IMG/VR virus record: IMGVR_UViG_3300025131_000342
Coordinates: 1 to 26,988 of that record
Source: a virus
Strand: one strand, 5' to 3'
Length of the DNA: 26,988 bases
The position numbers were made by a program, and so were the translations under genes. The notes beneath the pieces are model-generated. The model worked only from the letters and a program-made list of their open reading frames with translations, had not been told where the DNA came from and did no database searches. Shown piece after piece: positions 1 to 5,913 of this stretch (within the stretch, counting starts at the first letter, position 1; every line of letters starts with the position of its first letter).

Positions 1-323
1 TCAGGGTGTAGGGATATATCGCCCACGCAGATATCACGCTCGATGCCTAGACCAAGCCCAACACTTAGCTCCTCAAGCTCAGAGAGCATCACATAGCCTA
101 GCTCTGGCATACCAAAGCCAAGGTCACAGTTGCCAAAGAGCCTCCAGTCTCCGTCTTCGGTTTCGTCACCCTCAAATATCTCCCAGGATTGGCTGCCCAT
201 AGGGTTGAAGAATCGCACGATGATCTCTTTATGCTCAAGGGGAATATCCTCTGTCCTGTACAGAGGGGGGAGTGCTTTCTTGATTGCGTCAGTTAGTAGT
301 TGCAAAAGGGGTATGCTCCTCAT
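1..323 (-). CDS. DUF2958-like protein (3' end cut by window edge)
   Basis: Open leftward frame from an ATG at 323 that reaches base 1 without a stop, so 107 residues are visible. After a short leader it reads KKALPPLYRTED, then a W-x-I-x-E-G-D stretch, LFG, a P-E-L-G-Y motif near residues 73-77 and an IERD motif near 94-97. This order of short motifs (LPPLY-x-TE, F-x-P, W-x-I-x-EG, LFG, ELGY) is what I remember of the DUF2958 family, small proteins of unknown function found in phages and plasmids. An AAGGA site lies 8 bases before the ATG. The start overlaps the 3' end of the upstream gene (289-531) by 35 bases, which suggests translational coupling. The biochemical role is unknown. Confidence 0.72.
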   Translation of the reverse strand, partial: MRSIPLLQLLTDAIKKALPPLYRTEDIPLEHKEIIVRFFNPMGSQSWEIFEGDETEDGDWRLFGNCDLGFGMPELGYVMLSELEELSVGLGLGIERDICVGDISLHP

Positions 324-531
324 GTCCACAGTCCTTGCAGACGCGAACGGTGTTGTAGGGTGTAGCTTCGGAGAGGTAAGTGTTTGCGCTGTCGCACAGA
401 CCACACAGGTCTTCTTCCTTGATGCCAGAGATCTGGAAGGAGTCTGGAGCATCCATCATGCCCCTAGCTTCTTGATCAGCCTCTTGGGCTTCAAGCATTG
501 CGTGGTACAGGTCTTCTAGGTTTTCTTTCAT
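289..531 (-). CDS. small zinc-ribbon-like protein (CxxC/CxxC)
   Basis: An 80-residue protein with an acidic N-terminal helix-like half (about residues 1-30) and two cysteine pairs, C43-x2-C46 and C65-x2-C68. This spacing is typical of a zinc ribbon. The frame stays open upstream to 624, but I chose the ATG at 531 because it carries the same TATAATAGGGGCATG leader as the gene at 1564, and the upstream extension crosses that leader. It probably binds zinc and possibly nucleic acid or protein, but no specific function can be given. It is the last but one gene of the leftward cluster and overlaps the DUF2958-like gene. Confidence 0.6.
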   Translation of the reverse strand: MKENLEDLYHAMLEAQEADQEARGMMDAPDSFQISGIKEEDLCGLCDSANTYLSEATPYNTVRVCKDCGHEEHTPFATTN

Positions 532-536
532 GCCCC

Positions 537-543
537 TATTATA
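537..543 (-). promoter_or_regulatory. TATAATA late-promoter-like box before the gene at 531
   Basis: TATAATA on the minus strand, followed by five bases (GGGGC) and then the ATG at 531. With the usual distance of about 5-6 bases from a T4-type late -10 element to the start point, transcription would begin at or next to the ATG. The same 15-base string occurs before the gene at 1564. Confidence 0.5.
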
Positions 544-655
544 CTCGCACTCGTCGCAATTATCAACCCCTTTGTTCTGTTTATTTTGCTGTCGTAAGTC
601 TAGGCTACATAAACACTTACGCACTAATACTCGCCGCCCCCCGCAATGGGTCTTC

Positions 656-724
656 CTAGTCTTGCATCAAGTGGCACATTGCCCAGATCGTACCACATAG
701 GATAATCAGAAACACAGCTTCCAT
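656..724 (-). CDS. 22-residue membrane micro-ORF
   Basis: Too short for ordinary gene finding. It reads MEAVFLIILCGTIW and then AMCHLMQD, one uninterrupted hydrophobic segment (residues 3-16) with a polar tail, so a single-pass membrane peptide. Its ATG overlaps the stop codon of the upstream gene (TAATG), the same coupling used by the other genes of this cluster and by the 27-residue ORF at 1254-1337. No function is known. The recurrence of the arrangement is the main support; chance cannot be excluded for so short a frame. Confidence 0.4.
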   Translation of the reverse strand: MEAVFLIILCGTIWAMCHLMQD

Positions 725-924
725 TAGAACCCCATAACAGCAGCAAAGAGTGGGTCATCATTGGCCCAATTGTCACAGCACACCTCAAACACCTCATCCA
801 CACTAAGCCCATCATCAAATAGGTCAGCTACAAATGTGAGGTCTGGCATATCACCGTGTGACATCCCAAAGGCACCAATACAAAGAGCATCAAGCTCTGT
901 CATGTTTTCTCTTAGCGTGTTCAT
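724..924 (-). CDS. small acidic hypothetical protein
   Basis: A 66-residue acidic protein with the stretch LFDDGLSVDEVFEVCCDNWA in its second half. Its ATG overlaps the TAA of the upstream gene (TAATG at 924-928), so it is probably translated by termination-reinitiation. A GGAG lies about 12 bases upstream, rather far for an independent site. A second Met at residue 8 is an alternative start. The pattern of short helices ending in W-x-N-D-D-P resembles small phage host-interaction proteins, but I do not recognise a family. Confidence 0.5.
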   Translation of the reverse strand: MNTLRENMTELDALCIGAFGMSHGDMPDLTFVADLFDDGLSVDEVFEVCCDNWANDDPLFAAVMGF

Positions 925-1235
925 TAGTAGTTTAGCTCCAAATCAGTTGCGTTGCCATCGTTGACCTTGTCAAGAATGAACTTGACAGCATCCCATGACC
1001 TGTGCCCAATCACATCATCGTAAGGGGTAAGTGCGAGGAAATCACCATTGGGGGTAAATACAGCCACCTCATAAGAGACAGCCTCTCCGAACTCGTTAGA
1101 CTCACCATAGGTGTTCTTCCCCCAGATGAGGGTAACAGCCCACTTGTTGTCGAATGCGTAGCGTATGCGCTTATCACCGATGGAGACATCTGCCCCCCAG
1201 TTTGCGCTGCGTTGTGTTGTTGAAAAATGTGTCAT
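924..1235 (-). CDS. hypothetical protein, 103 aa
   Basis: A soluble protein of 103 residues with alternating hydrophobic and polar residues in the middle (WAVTLIWGKNTYG, then VSYEVAVFTPNGDFLAL), suggesting a small beta-sheet fold, and a helical C-terminus (DAVKFILDKVND). This order resembles small phage or plasmid proteins of unknown function that bind nucleic acid or host factors, but no family is recognised. The ATG follows a TATAATA box by exactly five bases (CACGC) with no Shine-Dalgarno site between. It heads a coupled chain with the genes at 724-924 and 656-724. Confidence 0.6.
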   Translation of the reverse strand: MTHFSTTQRSANWGADVSIGDKRIRYAFDNKWAVTLIWGKNTYGESNEFGEAVSYEVAVFTPNGDFLALTPYDDVIGHRSWDAVKFILDKVNDGNATDLELNY

Positions 1236-1240
1236 GCGTG

Positions 1241-1247
1241 TATTATA
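1241..1247 (-). promoter_or_regulatory. TATAATA late-promoter-like box before the gene at 1235
   Basis: TATAATA on the minus strand, five bases (CACGC) before the ATG at 1235. It has the same spacing as the boxes at 537-543 and 1570-1576, but different spacer bases, so it is the distance that is conserved. Confidence 0.5.
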
Positions 1248-1253
1248 CCATAA

Positions 1254-1337
1254 CTAGGTGATAGTTACAAGGGCCAAGAAGCACAATATTGCAATGCAGT
1301 ACCATGCTATGCCTCGCAGGATGAACCTAGCACTCAT
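1254..1337 (-). CDS. 27-residue membrane micro-ORF
   Basis: Starts at the ATG that overlaps the TAA of the CxxC protein gene (TAATG). It encodes a short basic N-terminus (MSARFILRG) and an 18-residue hydrophobic run (IAWYCIAILCFLALVTIT). This is the positive-inside layout of a single-pass inner-membrane peptide. No independent ribosome site is seen, so translation would be coupled. It ends seven bases before the TATAATA box of the next gene. Function unknown. Confidence 0.42.
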   Translation of the reverse strand: MSARFILRGIAWYCIAILCFLALVTIT

Positions 1338-1564
1338 TAGAATGAGGGGGAGTGAGGGTTGACGAAGCTACCATAATATGCTGCCTTCTCTTCTAGCTCG
1401 TACTCATCTGCCCAAGCATCCCAGTCGTCGTCGGTCATCTCGTTACTGATGGCCTCGATTTCCTTGGTGCAGGTGAAGCAGTACTCCACCTCAGGCATAG
1501 GTTGGGAGAGGGTGAGGACCTGACCACAGGCCAAGCAGAGTTGTTGTGTGATTTCGTTTTCCAT
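1337..1564 (-). CDS. small CxxC/CxxC acidic protein
   Basis: A 75-residue protein with a zinc-knuckle-like N-terminus (C10-x2-C13 and C29-x2-C32) and a very acidic middle (DDDWDAWADEYELEEK). It differs from the 289-531 protein in having the metal site at the N-terminus, so the two are not simple copies. It is the first gene of the leftward cluster. The start is fixed by the TATAATAGGGGCATG leader. It is probably a small zinc-binding regulator or an inhibitor of a host protein; acidic small early proteins of phages often mimic DNA, but that is inference only. Confidence 0.6.
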   Translation of the reverse strand: MENEITQQLCLACGQVLTLSQPMPEVEYCFTCTKEIEAISNEMTDDDWDAWADEYELEEKAAYYGSFVNPHSPSF

Positions 1565-1569
1565 GCCCC

Positions 1570-1576
1570 TATTATA
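1570..1576 (-). promoter_or_regulatory. TATAATA late-promoter-like box before the gene at 1564
   Basis: TATAATA on the minus strand, followed by GGGGC and the ATG at 1564, identical over 15 bases to the site at 531. The AGGGG could be read as a ribosome site, but it ends one base before the ATG, too close for normal use. A leaderless start is the simpler reading. Confidence 0.5.
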
Positions 1577-1649
1577 GCATAGCTATGCCCTAGTGTCAAC
1601 CCCTATCTCTAGATTTATTTGCGACTTCCTATATATCGTTCGCGCTTTT

Positions 1650-1757
1650 GGGACTCCAGTTCCAGAGCCCCCCAGCCATATACGCAGTCATGTCTTCTTT
1701 AAGGGACTCCTAAATAATATAAATAAATTGGGACCCCTATTTTAATTTTGGGACTCC
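1650..1757. repeat. GGGACTCC repeats in the divergent control region
   Basis: GGGACTCC occurs at 1650-1657, 1703-1710 and 1750-1757, with a variant GGGACCCC at 1730-1737. The last three are each followed by an AT-rich stretch (TAAATAATATAA, TATTTTAATT, TATATAATATG). The block lies in the 201-base gap between the leftward cluster and the rightward array and ends in the promoter of the first tagged gene. It could be an operator or an old duplication of a promoter-proximal segment. Nothing else coding is seen in the gap. Confidence 0.5.
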
Positions 1758-1759
1758 TA

Positions 1760-1766
1760 TATAATA
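1760..1766 (+). promoter_or_regulatory. TATAATA late-promoter-like box of the tagged-protein array
   Basis: TATAATA followed by 11 bases containing GAGGAT and then the ATG at 1778. This is the leadered class of the window's boxes (gap 11-13 with a Shine-Dalgarno site), as at 6228, 18551 and 21966. Confidence 0.5.
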
Positions 1767-1777
1767 TGAGGATTATT

Positions 1778-1820
1778 ATGAATAAATTCGAAGAACACTT
1801 AATAAATGTATTACTGGAAG
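1778..1820 (+). repeat. direct repeat copy 1 (capsid-targeting tag)
   Basis: These 43 bases, from the ATG through the tag codons, are identical to 2481-2523. Other tags diverge at DNA level but keep the peptide: 2170-2211, 3298-3339, 3751-3795, 3978-4019, 4639-4680, 5076-5117 and 6247-6285. The upstream string TAAGGATTATTATGAA also recurs (3290 and 3969 regions; a GAGGATTATTATGAA version at 1768). The repeating unit is therefore ribosome site plus tag. Confidence 0.85.
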
Positions 1821-2173
1821 GAGACTCTACAGGATGGAGTGTAGGTCAAACTATGGAGAGGGTTGGTAGAACTGTCGCACGCTCTGAACAAAGAGGAGAT
1901 AAAAAAGCAGTAGCCAAACAAAAACCTCAGGCCAAAAGAATTTTAAGAAAACTCAGTCAGAGAAGGCATCCAGAGGACTTCCAAATGGGGCCTCGTACCG
2001 AGATTCCCGCTGGAGAAAAAAACAAAGGCAATAAAAATGACCCCCCTGATAGAGTAGAGGTTGGAATGATTGATACTCCTGCGTGGAGAACAGCTAGAGG
2101 AAAAAGAAGATACTATCAAGGAAAAGAGGATGTTGGAGGAGGTCCTGGTGGATGGCCTGAAACTGTCAAATGA
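1778..2173 (+). CDS. internal-head-protein-like, tagged basic protein 1
   Basis: A 131-residue protein with the N-terminal tag MNKFEEHLINVLLE (1-14) followed by G. It matches the layout of T4 capsid targeting sequences (M-K-T-Y-Q-E-F-I-A-E then A) and the prohead protease rule [L/I]-x-E before a small residue. The rest is low-complexity and Lys/Arg-rich (for example QRGDKKAVAKQKPQAKRIL) with a Gly-Pro-rich end; no enzyme motif is visible. Expected fate by analogy with T4 IPI-IPIII: bound to the prohead core, cut after E14, kept in the head with DNA and injected. The ATG at 1778 is chosen because the tag begins there and GAGGAT lies upstream; the frame is open further upstream. It overlaps the next gene by 4 bases (ATGA). 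Confidence 0.75.
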   Translation: MNKFEEHLINVLLEGDSTGWSVGQTMERVGRTVARSEQRGDKKAVAKQKPQAKRILRKLSQRRHPEDFQMGPRTEIPAGEKNKGNKNDPPDRVEVGMIDTPAWRTARGKRRYYQGKEDVGGGPGGWPETVK

Positions 2174-2481
2174 AAAATTTCGAAGAGTATTTAATTGATG
2201 TATTATTAGAGGCAAAGAGTACAAGAGCGCAATACAGACAAAACGAGAACAAAGTCGGTGACTTCTTTCGAAGACTTAGTAGAAATTTTAAACAGAAACG
2301 AGGGGAATGGACTGATGCTAGAAGGGAGAGAGCAAGTAATAGAGCAGTAAGACAAGCACATAAAAAGGCAAAGCAAGATAAAATAGATGCTATGATGGCT
2401 CAAACAGATACTAAGCATCCAGAAGTTATACAGAATGATCTTGAAAGAGCCGAGTTTAATAACTCTATGAGAGATAAATAA
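2170..2481 (+). CDS. internal-head-protein-like, tagged basic protein 2
   Basis: A 103-residue protein. Tag MKNFEEYLIDVLLE (1-14) followed by A, an ideal T4-type cleavage context. The remainder is strongly basic and predicted helical (FFRRLSRNFKQKRGEW, then RRERASNRAVRQAHKKAKQDK), consistent with DNA binding inside the head. Its start overlaps the stop of protein 1 (ATGA) and its stop overlaps the start of protein 3 (TAATG), so the three are translationally coupled. No catalytic motif. The specific role after injection is unknown; T4 IPI, a known member of this functional class, blocks a host restriction enzyme. Confidence 0.75.
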   Translation: MKNFEEYLIDVLLEAKSTRAQYRQNENKVGDFFRRLSRNFKQKRGEWTDARRERASNRAVRQAHKKAKQDKIDAMMAQTDTKHPEVIQNDLERAEFNNSMRDK

Positions 2482-3278
2482 TGAATAAATTCGAAGAACA
2501 CTTAATAAATGTATTACTGGAAGAAGAGAATAAGAAGAAATCTAAGCCTCGTTCAGATTATCCAGCACGCCCGCGAGGCCCGCGAGATTTTCGCAATTCC
2601 CCCAGGCTAAAGCTTTCTAATTTAATTGATCTCCCCCTACCGAAGGCTCGTCCTGTAGGTAAAAACCCAGACAATTTACAGCAGGGAAATACAAATAAAT
2701 CCCAGAATAATCCAGGACATATAAAAAGAATGTATGATCATATAAAAAGAATGGCTGCAAAAGAAACATTGGATATAAAGCTGGGTAGAGATGTAAATGA
2801 AGGAAGTAGGGGTGTAAATAGAATAATCAGAAGAGTAAAAGCAGGACATTTAGATAGGAACGCCCCAACTGTAAAGGAAAAGGAAAAAGATCAGTTAGCA
2901 AGGTATAAGGACAAAGAGGACCCAGATAAGAGGGAGAAGAATGTAAAAGGAACAGTAGCAGCACTTGATAAAGGAATGGAAGATACTAAGAGACTCCCTA
3001 ATGTTCTTAGAACTACGCATGAATTCGCTAAATCCTCAGACCCAGAAGCTGAAAAGAAACATGCTTCAGCCACTAGAACACCTCATGCAGTTAGAGCAGT
3101 TAAGAGGGCTCTCAGTAGAGGAATAGGAGCATATGTACCTGAGAGAGATCGGAAAGGTACAGTAACTACCTTAGCCAAACAAAGAAAAGAAGACTCTACT
3201 TTGGATAAGGATATATCTAATAGGGCTAAAGCTTATAGAAGAATAAGGAGCAGAAGGGTTCCCCCTTCAATGAATTAA
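2481..3278 (+). CDS. internal-head-protein-like, tagged basic protein 3
   Basis: A 265-residue protein, the largest of the set. Its tag MNKFEEHLINVLLE (1-14) is identical in DNA to that of protein 1. The residue after the cut would be E rather than A, S or G, so cleavage may be slower or shifted. The body is disordered-looking and basic, with internally similar stretches (HIKRMYDHIKRM; KGTVAALDKG and KGTVTTLAKQ), hinting at internal duplication. It ends in RRIRSRRVPPSMN. Packaging as DNA-bound cargo is inferred from tag, charge and position; no domain is recognised. Confidence 0.72.
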   Translation: MNKFEEHLINVLLEEENKKKSKPRSDYPARPRGPRDFRNSPRLKLSNLIDLPLPKARPVGKNPDNLQQGNTNKSQNNPGHIKRMYDHIKRMAAKETLDIKLGRDVNEGSRGVNRIIRRVKAGHLDRNAPTVKEKEKDQLARYKDKEDPDKREKNVKGTVAALDKGMEDTKRLPNVLRTTHEFAKSSDPEAEKKHASATRTPHAVRAVKRALSRGIGAYVPERDRKGTVTTLAKQRKEDSTLDKDISNRAKAYRRIRSRRVPPSMN

Positions 3279-3297
3279 ATGCAGTATAAGGATTATT

Positions 3298-3969
3298 ATG
3301 AATAACTTCGAAGAATATTTAATTGACGCATTAACAGAAGGTAGTCGTGGACTCCAAAGACTTAGAAGAAAAGGGGATGTTGCGGGTGCTGAAAGAAAAG
3401 CAAAAGAAGGACAAACAAGAAAGTTAGCTACTGAATTTGAAGGTCATGCTGCTGGTAGTAAAGTGGATCCTCTGGGGGGTTCGTCTGCGCCTAAGAAAAG
3501 TTCTATAGAGCATATTAGGGGTCATAAAGCAAGGGGCATTAGAGCAGAGGATAGTCCTAGCTTTATGAAATACAAACGGGACATCCCAGGAGAAAGACCA
3601 GCCTCTGAGAAGAATAGAGGAACTAGAGCAGCAAGAAGAGCTATCTCTAGAGCCTCTGGAGAATCAGAAGCTAAAAAAAGAAAGATAGGACATGCAGCTA
3701 AGAAAGCTGAAAAAGATAGAAGAGAGAGAGCCCAATTTGGAACTTCTACGAATGAGAGCTTCGAACAATATTTAATTAATGTATTACTGCGAGAAGGTCA
3801 CATCACAACAGAATCGCAAGCCCAACCAGATATTAAAACTTTAGCTAAGACCTGTGCAAAGAAGATTAAAGCAAAAGGCTGTACGAAAGCTCTTCAAAAT
3901 CCTAAAGCTAAGAAAGACAGGATAGCTCTTATAAGAGCTAAAGGAAAACTTCCCCCTGCTCCATTATAA
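3298..3969 (+). CDS. tagged basic protein 4 with a second, internal tag
   Basis: A 223-residue protein starting MNNFEEYLIDALTE (1-14) then G. A second tag-like peptide, NESFEQYLINVLLRE, lies at residues 152-166, followed by G; its L-R-E before G again fits the [L/I]-x-E rule. There is no in-frame Met at the second tag (the nearby ATG at 3752 is out of frame), so this looks like two cargo genes fused into one frame. The first cargo is very basic (RGTRAARRAISRASGES, AKKRKIGHAAKKAEKDRRER). The second, about 57 residues, is also Lys-rich and has two Cys. If both sites are cut, one chain yields two packaged proteins. Preceded by TATAAGGATTATT. Confidence 0.75.
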   Translation: MNNFEEYLIDALTEGSRGLQRLRRKGDVAGAERKAKEGQTRKLATEFEGHAAGSKVDPLGGSSAPKKSSIEHIRGHKARGIRAEDSPSFMKYKRDIPGERPASEKNRGTRAARRAISRASGESEAKKRKIGHAAKKAEKDRRERAQFGTSTNESFEQYLINVLLREGHITTESQAQPDIKTLAKTCAKKIKAKGCTKALQNPKAKKDRIALIRAKGKLPPAPL

Positions 3970-3977
3970 GGATTATT

Positions 3978-4580
3978 ATGAACAATTTCGAACAATATTT
4001 AATTAATGTATTACTAGAAGCTCAGACACCAGAGCGACATGGCCACATTATAGCGAATAAAGCATTAAATAAATTTGACGACGAGCGTGATGCTTTTGAG
4101 AAATCAGGAGGTAAAGTTAAGCCCACCAAGGTTCCAGGTTTCTGGGATCCTAACTCTGAGAACTTTATGAAGGCTTCTGAATATGATAAAGCGATGGATA
4201 AGGAAGGAGAAAAAGGACCAACTGCCGAGAAATTAAGAAAAAAGAGATTAACCACTCAACTTAAACTTAAGAATAAGTTGAGGAAGGAATTTGTTGCTTC
4301 AAGAGAAAATGATGCTCATGATGAGGCTCTTCGCCTTGCAAGAAACGAGAAGGAGGAGACTCCTCTGGTCAGACGGCAGAAGCGAGCCAAACATAAAGCG
4401 GCGCAAAAGAGAATAGATAGGATGCATTCCACACAAGACAAACGAGGAGGGGACAGACCTGGATGGAGGGGAGAAGATGAAACAGACGCTGCTCAAAGGC
4501 GAGGTCAACCCTACCCTGGAGGAACGCACTCTGGTGGCATTGCCCCCTGGCGAAATTGGGGAAATAAAAAAGAAAAATAG
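3978..4580 (+). CDS. internal-head-protein-like, tagged basic protein 5
   Basis: A 200-residue protein. Tag MNNFEQYLINVLLE (1-14) then A, a canonical site. The body mixes acidic and basic helices (EKLRKKRLTTQLKLKNKL; VRRQKRAKHKAAQKRIDRM) and ends in a Gly/Trp/Pro-rich tail (GGDRPGWRGEDE, APWRNWGNKKEK). A short aromatic segment (VPGFWDPNSENF, near residues 52-63) is a possible folded patch. Preceded by the same TATAAGGATTATT ribosome-site block as protein 4. Function after packaging unknown. Confidence 0.74.
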   Translation: MNNFEQYLINVLLEAQTPERHGHIIANKALNKFDDERDAFEKSGGKVKPTKVPGFWDPNSENFMKASEYDKAMDKEGEKGPTAEKLRKKRLTTQLKLKNKLRKEFVASRENDAHDEALRLARNEKEETPLVRRQKRAKHKAAQKRIDRMHSTQDKRGGDRPGWRGEDETDAAQRRGQPYPGGTHSGGIAPWRNWGNKKEK

Positions 4581-4638
4581 TTATGAACATAGAGGCAAAA
4601 ATATAACTGAAAGATTCTATATACAAGAGAGGAATATT

Positions 4639-5079
4639 ATGAATAACTTTGAAGAACACTTAATAAATGTATTACTTGAGACAGCATATGAGGAAGGTGA
4701 AACTGTAGACGAACCTGAGGTTCTGACAAGGTATAAAAAAGCTAGAGACCAACGCCGCAAAAAAGCGGCTGCTGGCCCTCGCAAACCTTATGAAAGACCT
4801 TCCAAGCAAGCTCTCCAAGCGCGAGATCGTCGGGTCAACACCCCAAACCCAGGGTTAAACCCTGGGGAGAAACAAGGATTTTCCCACAAACAAAACAGGA
4901 GAGACCGTCGAGGATCTGAGGGCACATATCATGGAGAAGGGGGAGTGTACCCCTCTTACCAACCTGAGGCTGGAGTTCGGGGTGGAGGACCACAACAACC
5001 AACAATGCAGTCTAAACATATAAAGAGATCCCCTAAAACTAGGCATAAGGGCCAGAAATGGATACAAACACAACCATGA
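4639..5079 (+). CDS. internal-head-protein-like, tagged basic protein 6
   Basis: A 146-residue protein. The ATG at 4639 was chosen because the tag MNNFEEHLINVLLE starts there after AGAGGAATATT; the open frame extends further upstream to 4477 but overlaps protein 5. Residue 15 is T. The body has a basic start (YKKARDQRRKKAAAG), a Pro/Gly/Asn segment (NTPNPGLNPGEK) whose DNA is an inverted repeat (4848-4866), and a Gln/His/Lys-rich tail. It overlaps protein 7 by ATGA. No known domain; inferred packaged cargo. Confidence 0.72.
   Translation: MNNFEEHLINVLLETAYEEGETVDEPEVLTRYKKARDQRRKKAAAGPRKPYERPSKQALQARDRRVNTPNPGLNPGEKQGFSHKQNRRDRRGSEGTYHGEGGVYPSYQPEAGVRGGGPQQPTMQSKHIKRSPKTRHKGQKWIQTQP
4848..4866 (+). 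repeat. perfect inverted repeat inside tagged gene 6
   Basis: CCCAGGGT, a TAA loop, then ACCCTGGG: an 8-bp GC-rich stem with a 3-base loop in an otherwise AT-rich array. It sits inside a reading frame and lacks a following T-run, so it is not a standard terminator. It may affect mRNA stability or simply encode the repeated Asn-Pro-Gly. Confidence 0.5.
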
Positions 5080-5282
5080 ATAACTTTGAACAATATCTCA
5101 CAACTTTTTTAGTTGAAACTATGGGAGTTATGCCAACCCCTGAAGATAAGAAGAAGGGAGAGGAGGCTAGAAAGAGTAAGCAAACACATCAAGAGCCTAA
5201 ACCTGCCCCTAAACCTAGAAATCCAAAACAAGAAGCAATGGATCGGGCAAAGAAAAAGAAAAAAGATAGAGGTTGGCGATAA
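5076..5282 (+). CDS. short tagged basic protein 7
   Basis: A 68-residue protein. Tag variant MNNFEQYLTTFLVE (1-14) followed by T. The 54 residues after the cut contain 18 Lys/Arg by hand count against 8 Asp/Glu and end in the run AKKKKKDRGWR, a histone-tail-like composition suited to DNA condensation. The start is fixed by the tag and by the ATGA overlap with gene 6. The F-L-V-E ending of the tag matches that of the 6997 protein, showing the tag tolerates variation at its end. Confidence 0.7.
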   Translation: MNNFEQYLTTFLVETMGVMPTPEDKKKGEEARKSKQTHQEPKPAPKPRNPKQEAMDRAKKKKKDRGWR

Positions 5283-5284
5283 TA

Positions 5285-5542
5285 ATGTCAAAGACTGGTG
5301 GAAGATTAAAAAAAGTTGATATGGTTCCTACAGATAAATTTAAAAAGAAGGAAGGACATGTTGAGAAACGCTATAAAGCAATTCTAAAAAATCCAAATAG
5401 TTCAAAAGCAGATATTAGAGATGCAAAAAATTATTTTGAAAGAAGCGGCGAAGCTCCTCACGATCCAACAGTAGTTGAAGATGGTATTACCCCTTTCGAG
5501 GGGTTTCTCGCAAATAGAATAATGGAAATATTTACTAAATAG
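5285..5542 (+). CDS. basic protein with tag-like peptide at its C-terminus
   Basis: An 85-residue protein starting MSKTGGRLKKVD at the ATG at 5285; the frame is open upstream from a TTG, but the ATG two bases after the previous stop is preferred. It lacks an N-terminal tag. Near its end it carries FEGFLANRIME (residues 71-81) followed by IFTK. This aligns position by position with FEEHLINVLLE of the N-terminal tags (F, E, aromatic or His, L, N, two aliphatics, E). The middle is Lys-rich with a helical KADIRDAKNYFERSG segment. Either the core-binding peptide works from the C-terminus here, or the gene came from a rearrangement that moved the tag. Confidence 0.6.
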   Translation: MSKTGGRLKKVDMVPTDKFKKKEGHVEKRYKAILKNPNSSKADIRDAKNYFERSGEAPHDPTVVEDGITPFEGFLANRIMEIFTK

Positions 5543-5544
5543 TC

Positions 5545-5913
5545 ATGGCACAATCACCGATGATAGATGGAAAAGGTTATATTGATGTAACTTCTGCTTT
5601 AAAGCTGAAAGAAGCTGAAGGCAGAGTTGAAGTAGATAAATTACAAGCTGAATCGGATGCAAGATTTAGAGAATTACTCATAAAAGAAAGCGCGAAGGAA
5701 ACTGCTTCTAAGCACCTCGCTAAGTTTGCAGGGCTGTACTTATTAATTCTCGTCCTCGCCTTCATTGGTAGTATTAAATTCATACCAGAATCCAATGTTG
5801 CGGTGGTTGCGGGACTCATCACATTGGTAGTGACGAATCTGAGTACGATTTTAAAGGGAATCGTGGAGAACGGACAAGGGAAAGAAGAGGAGATAAAGGG
5901 AGATAAGAAATGA
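5545..5913 (+). CDS. small two-helix membrane protein (holin-like candidate)
   Basis: A 122-residue protein with a charged, helical N-terminal half (about 20-60, heptad-like), two hydrophobic segments at about 62-80 (GLYLLILVLAFIGSIKF) and 85-105 (VAVVAGLITLVVTNLSTIL), and a Glu/Lys-rich tail. Two transmembrane segments and a charged C-terminus are shared with class II holins, but holins are too diverse for a firm call. The ATG lacks a strong ribosome site. It is coupled by ATGA to another small membrane protein (5910-6092). It interrupts the tagged-protein array, so a role in the virion or injection is another option. Confidence 0.55.
   Translation: MAQSPMIDGKGYIDVTSALKLKEAEGRVEVDKLQAESDARFRELLIKESAKETASKHLAKFAGLYLLILVLAFIGSIKFIPESNVAVVAGLITLVVTNLSTILKGIVENGQGKEEEIKGDKK

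Noticed and set aside
130-519. Rightward open frame of 129 codons
   Set aside because: Lies opposite the DUF2958-like and CxxC protein genes, is Ser-rich without family features, and has no ribosome site.
624-818. Leftward frame of 64 codons
   Set aside because: Overlaps the better supported 724-924 gene and the micro-ORF at 656-724 in another frame; no start signal.
4848-4866. GC-rich hairpin as a transcription terminator
   Set aside because: No T-run follows and it lies within a tagged gene frame, so it is listed only as an inverted repeat.
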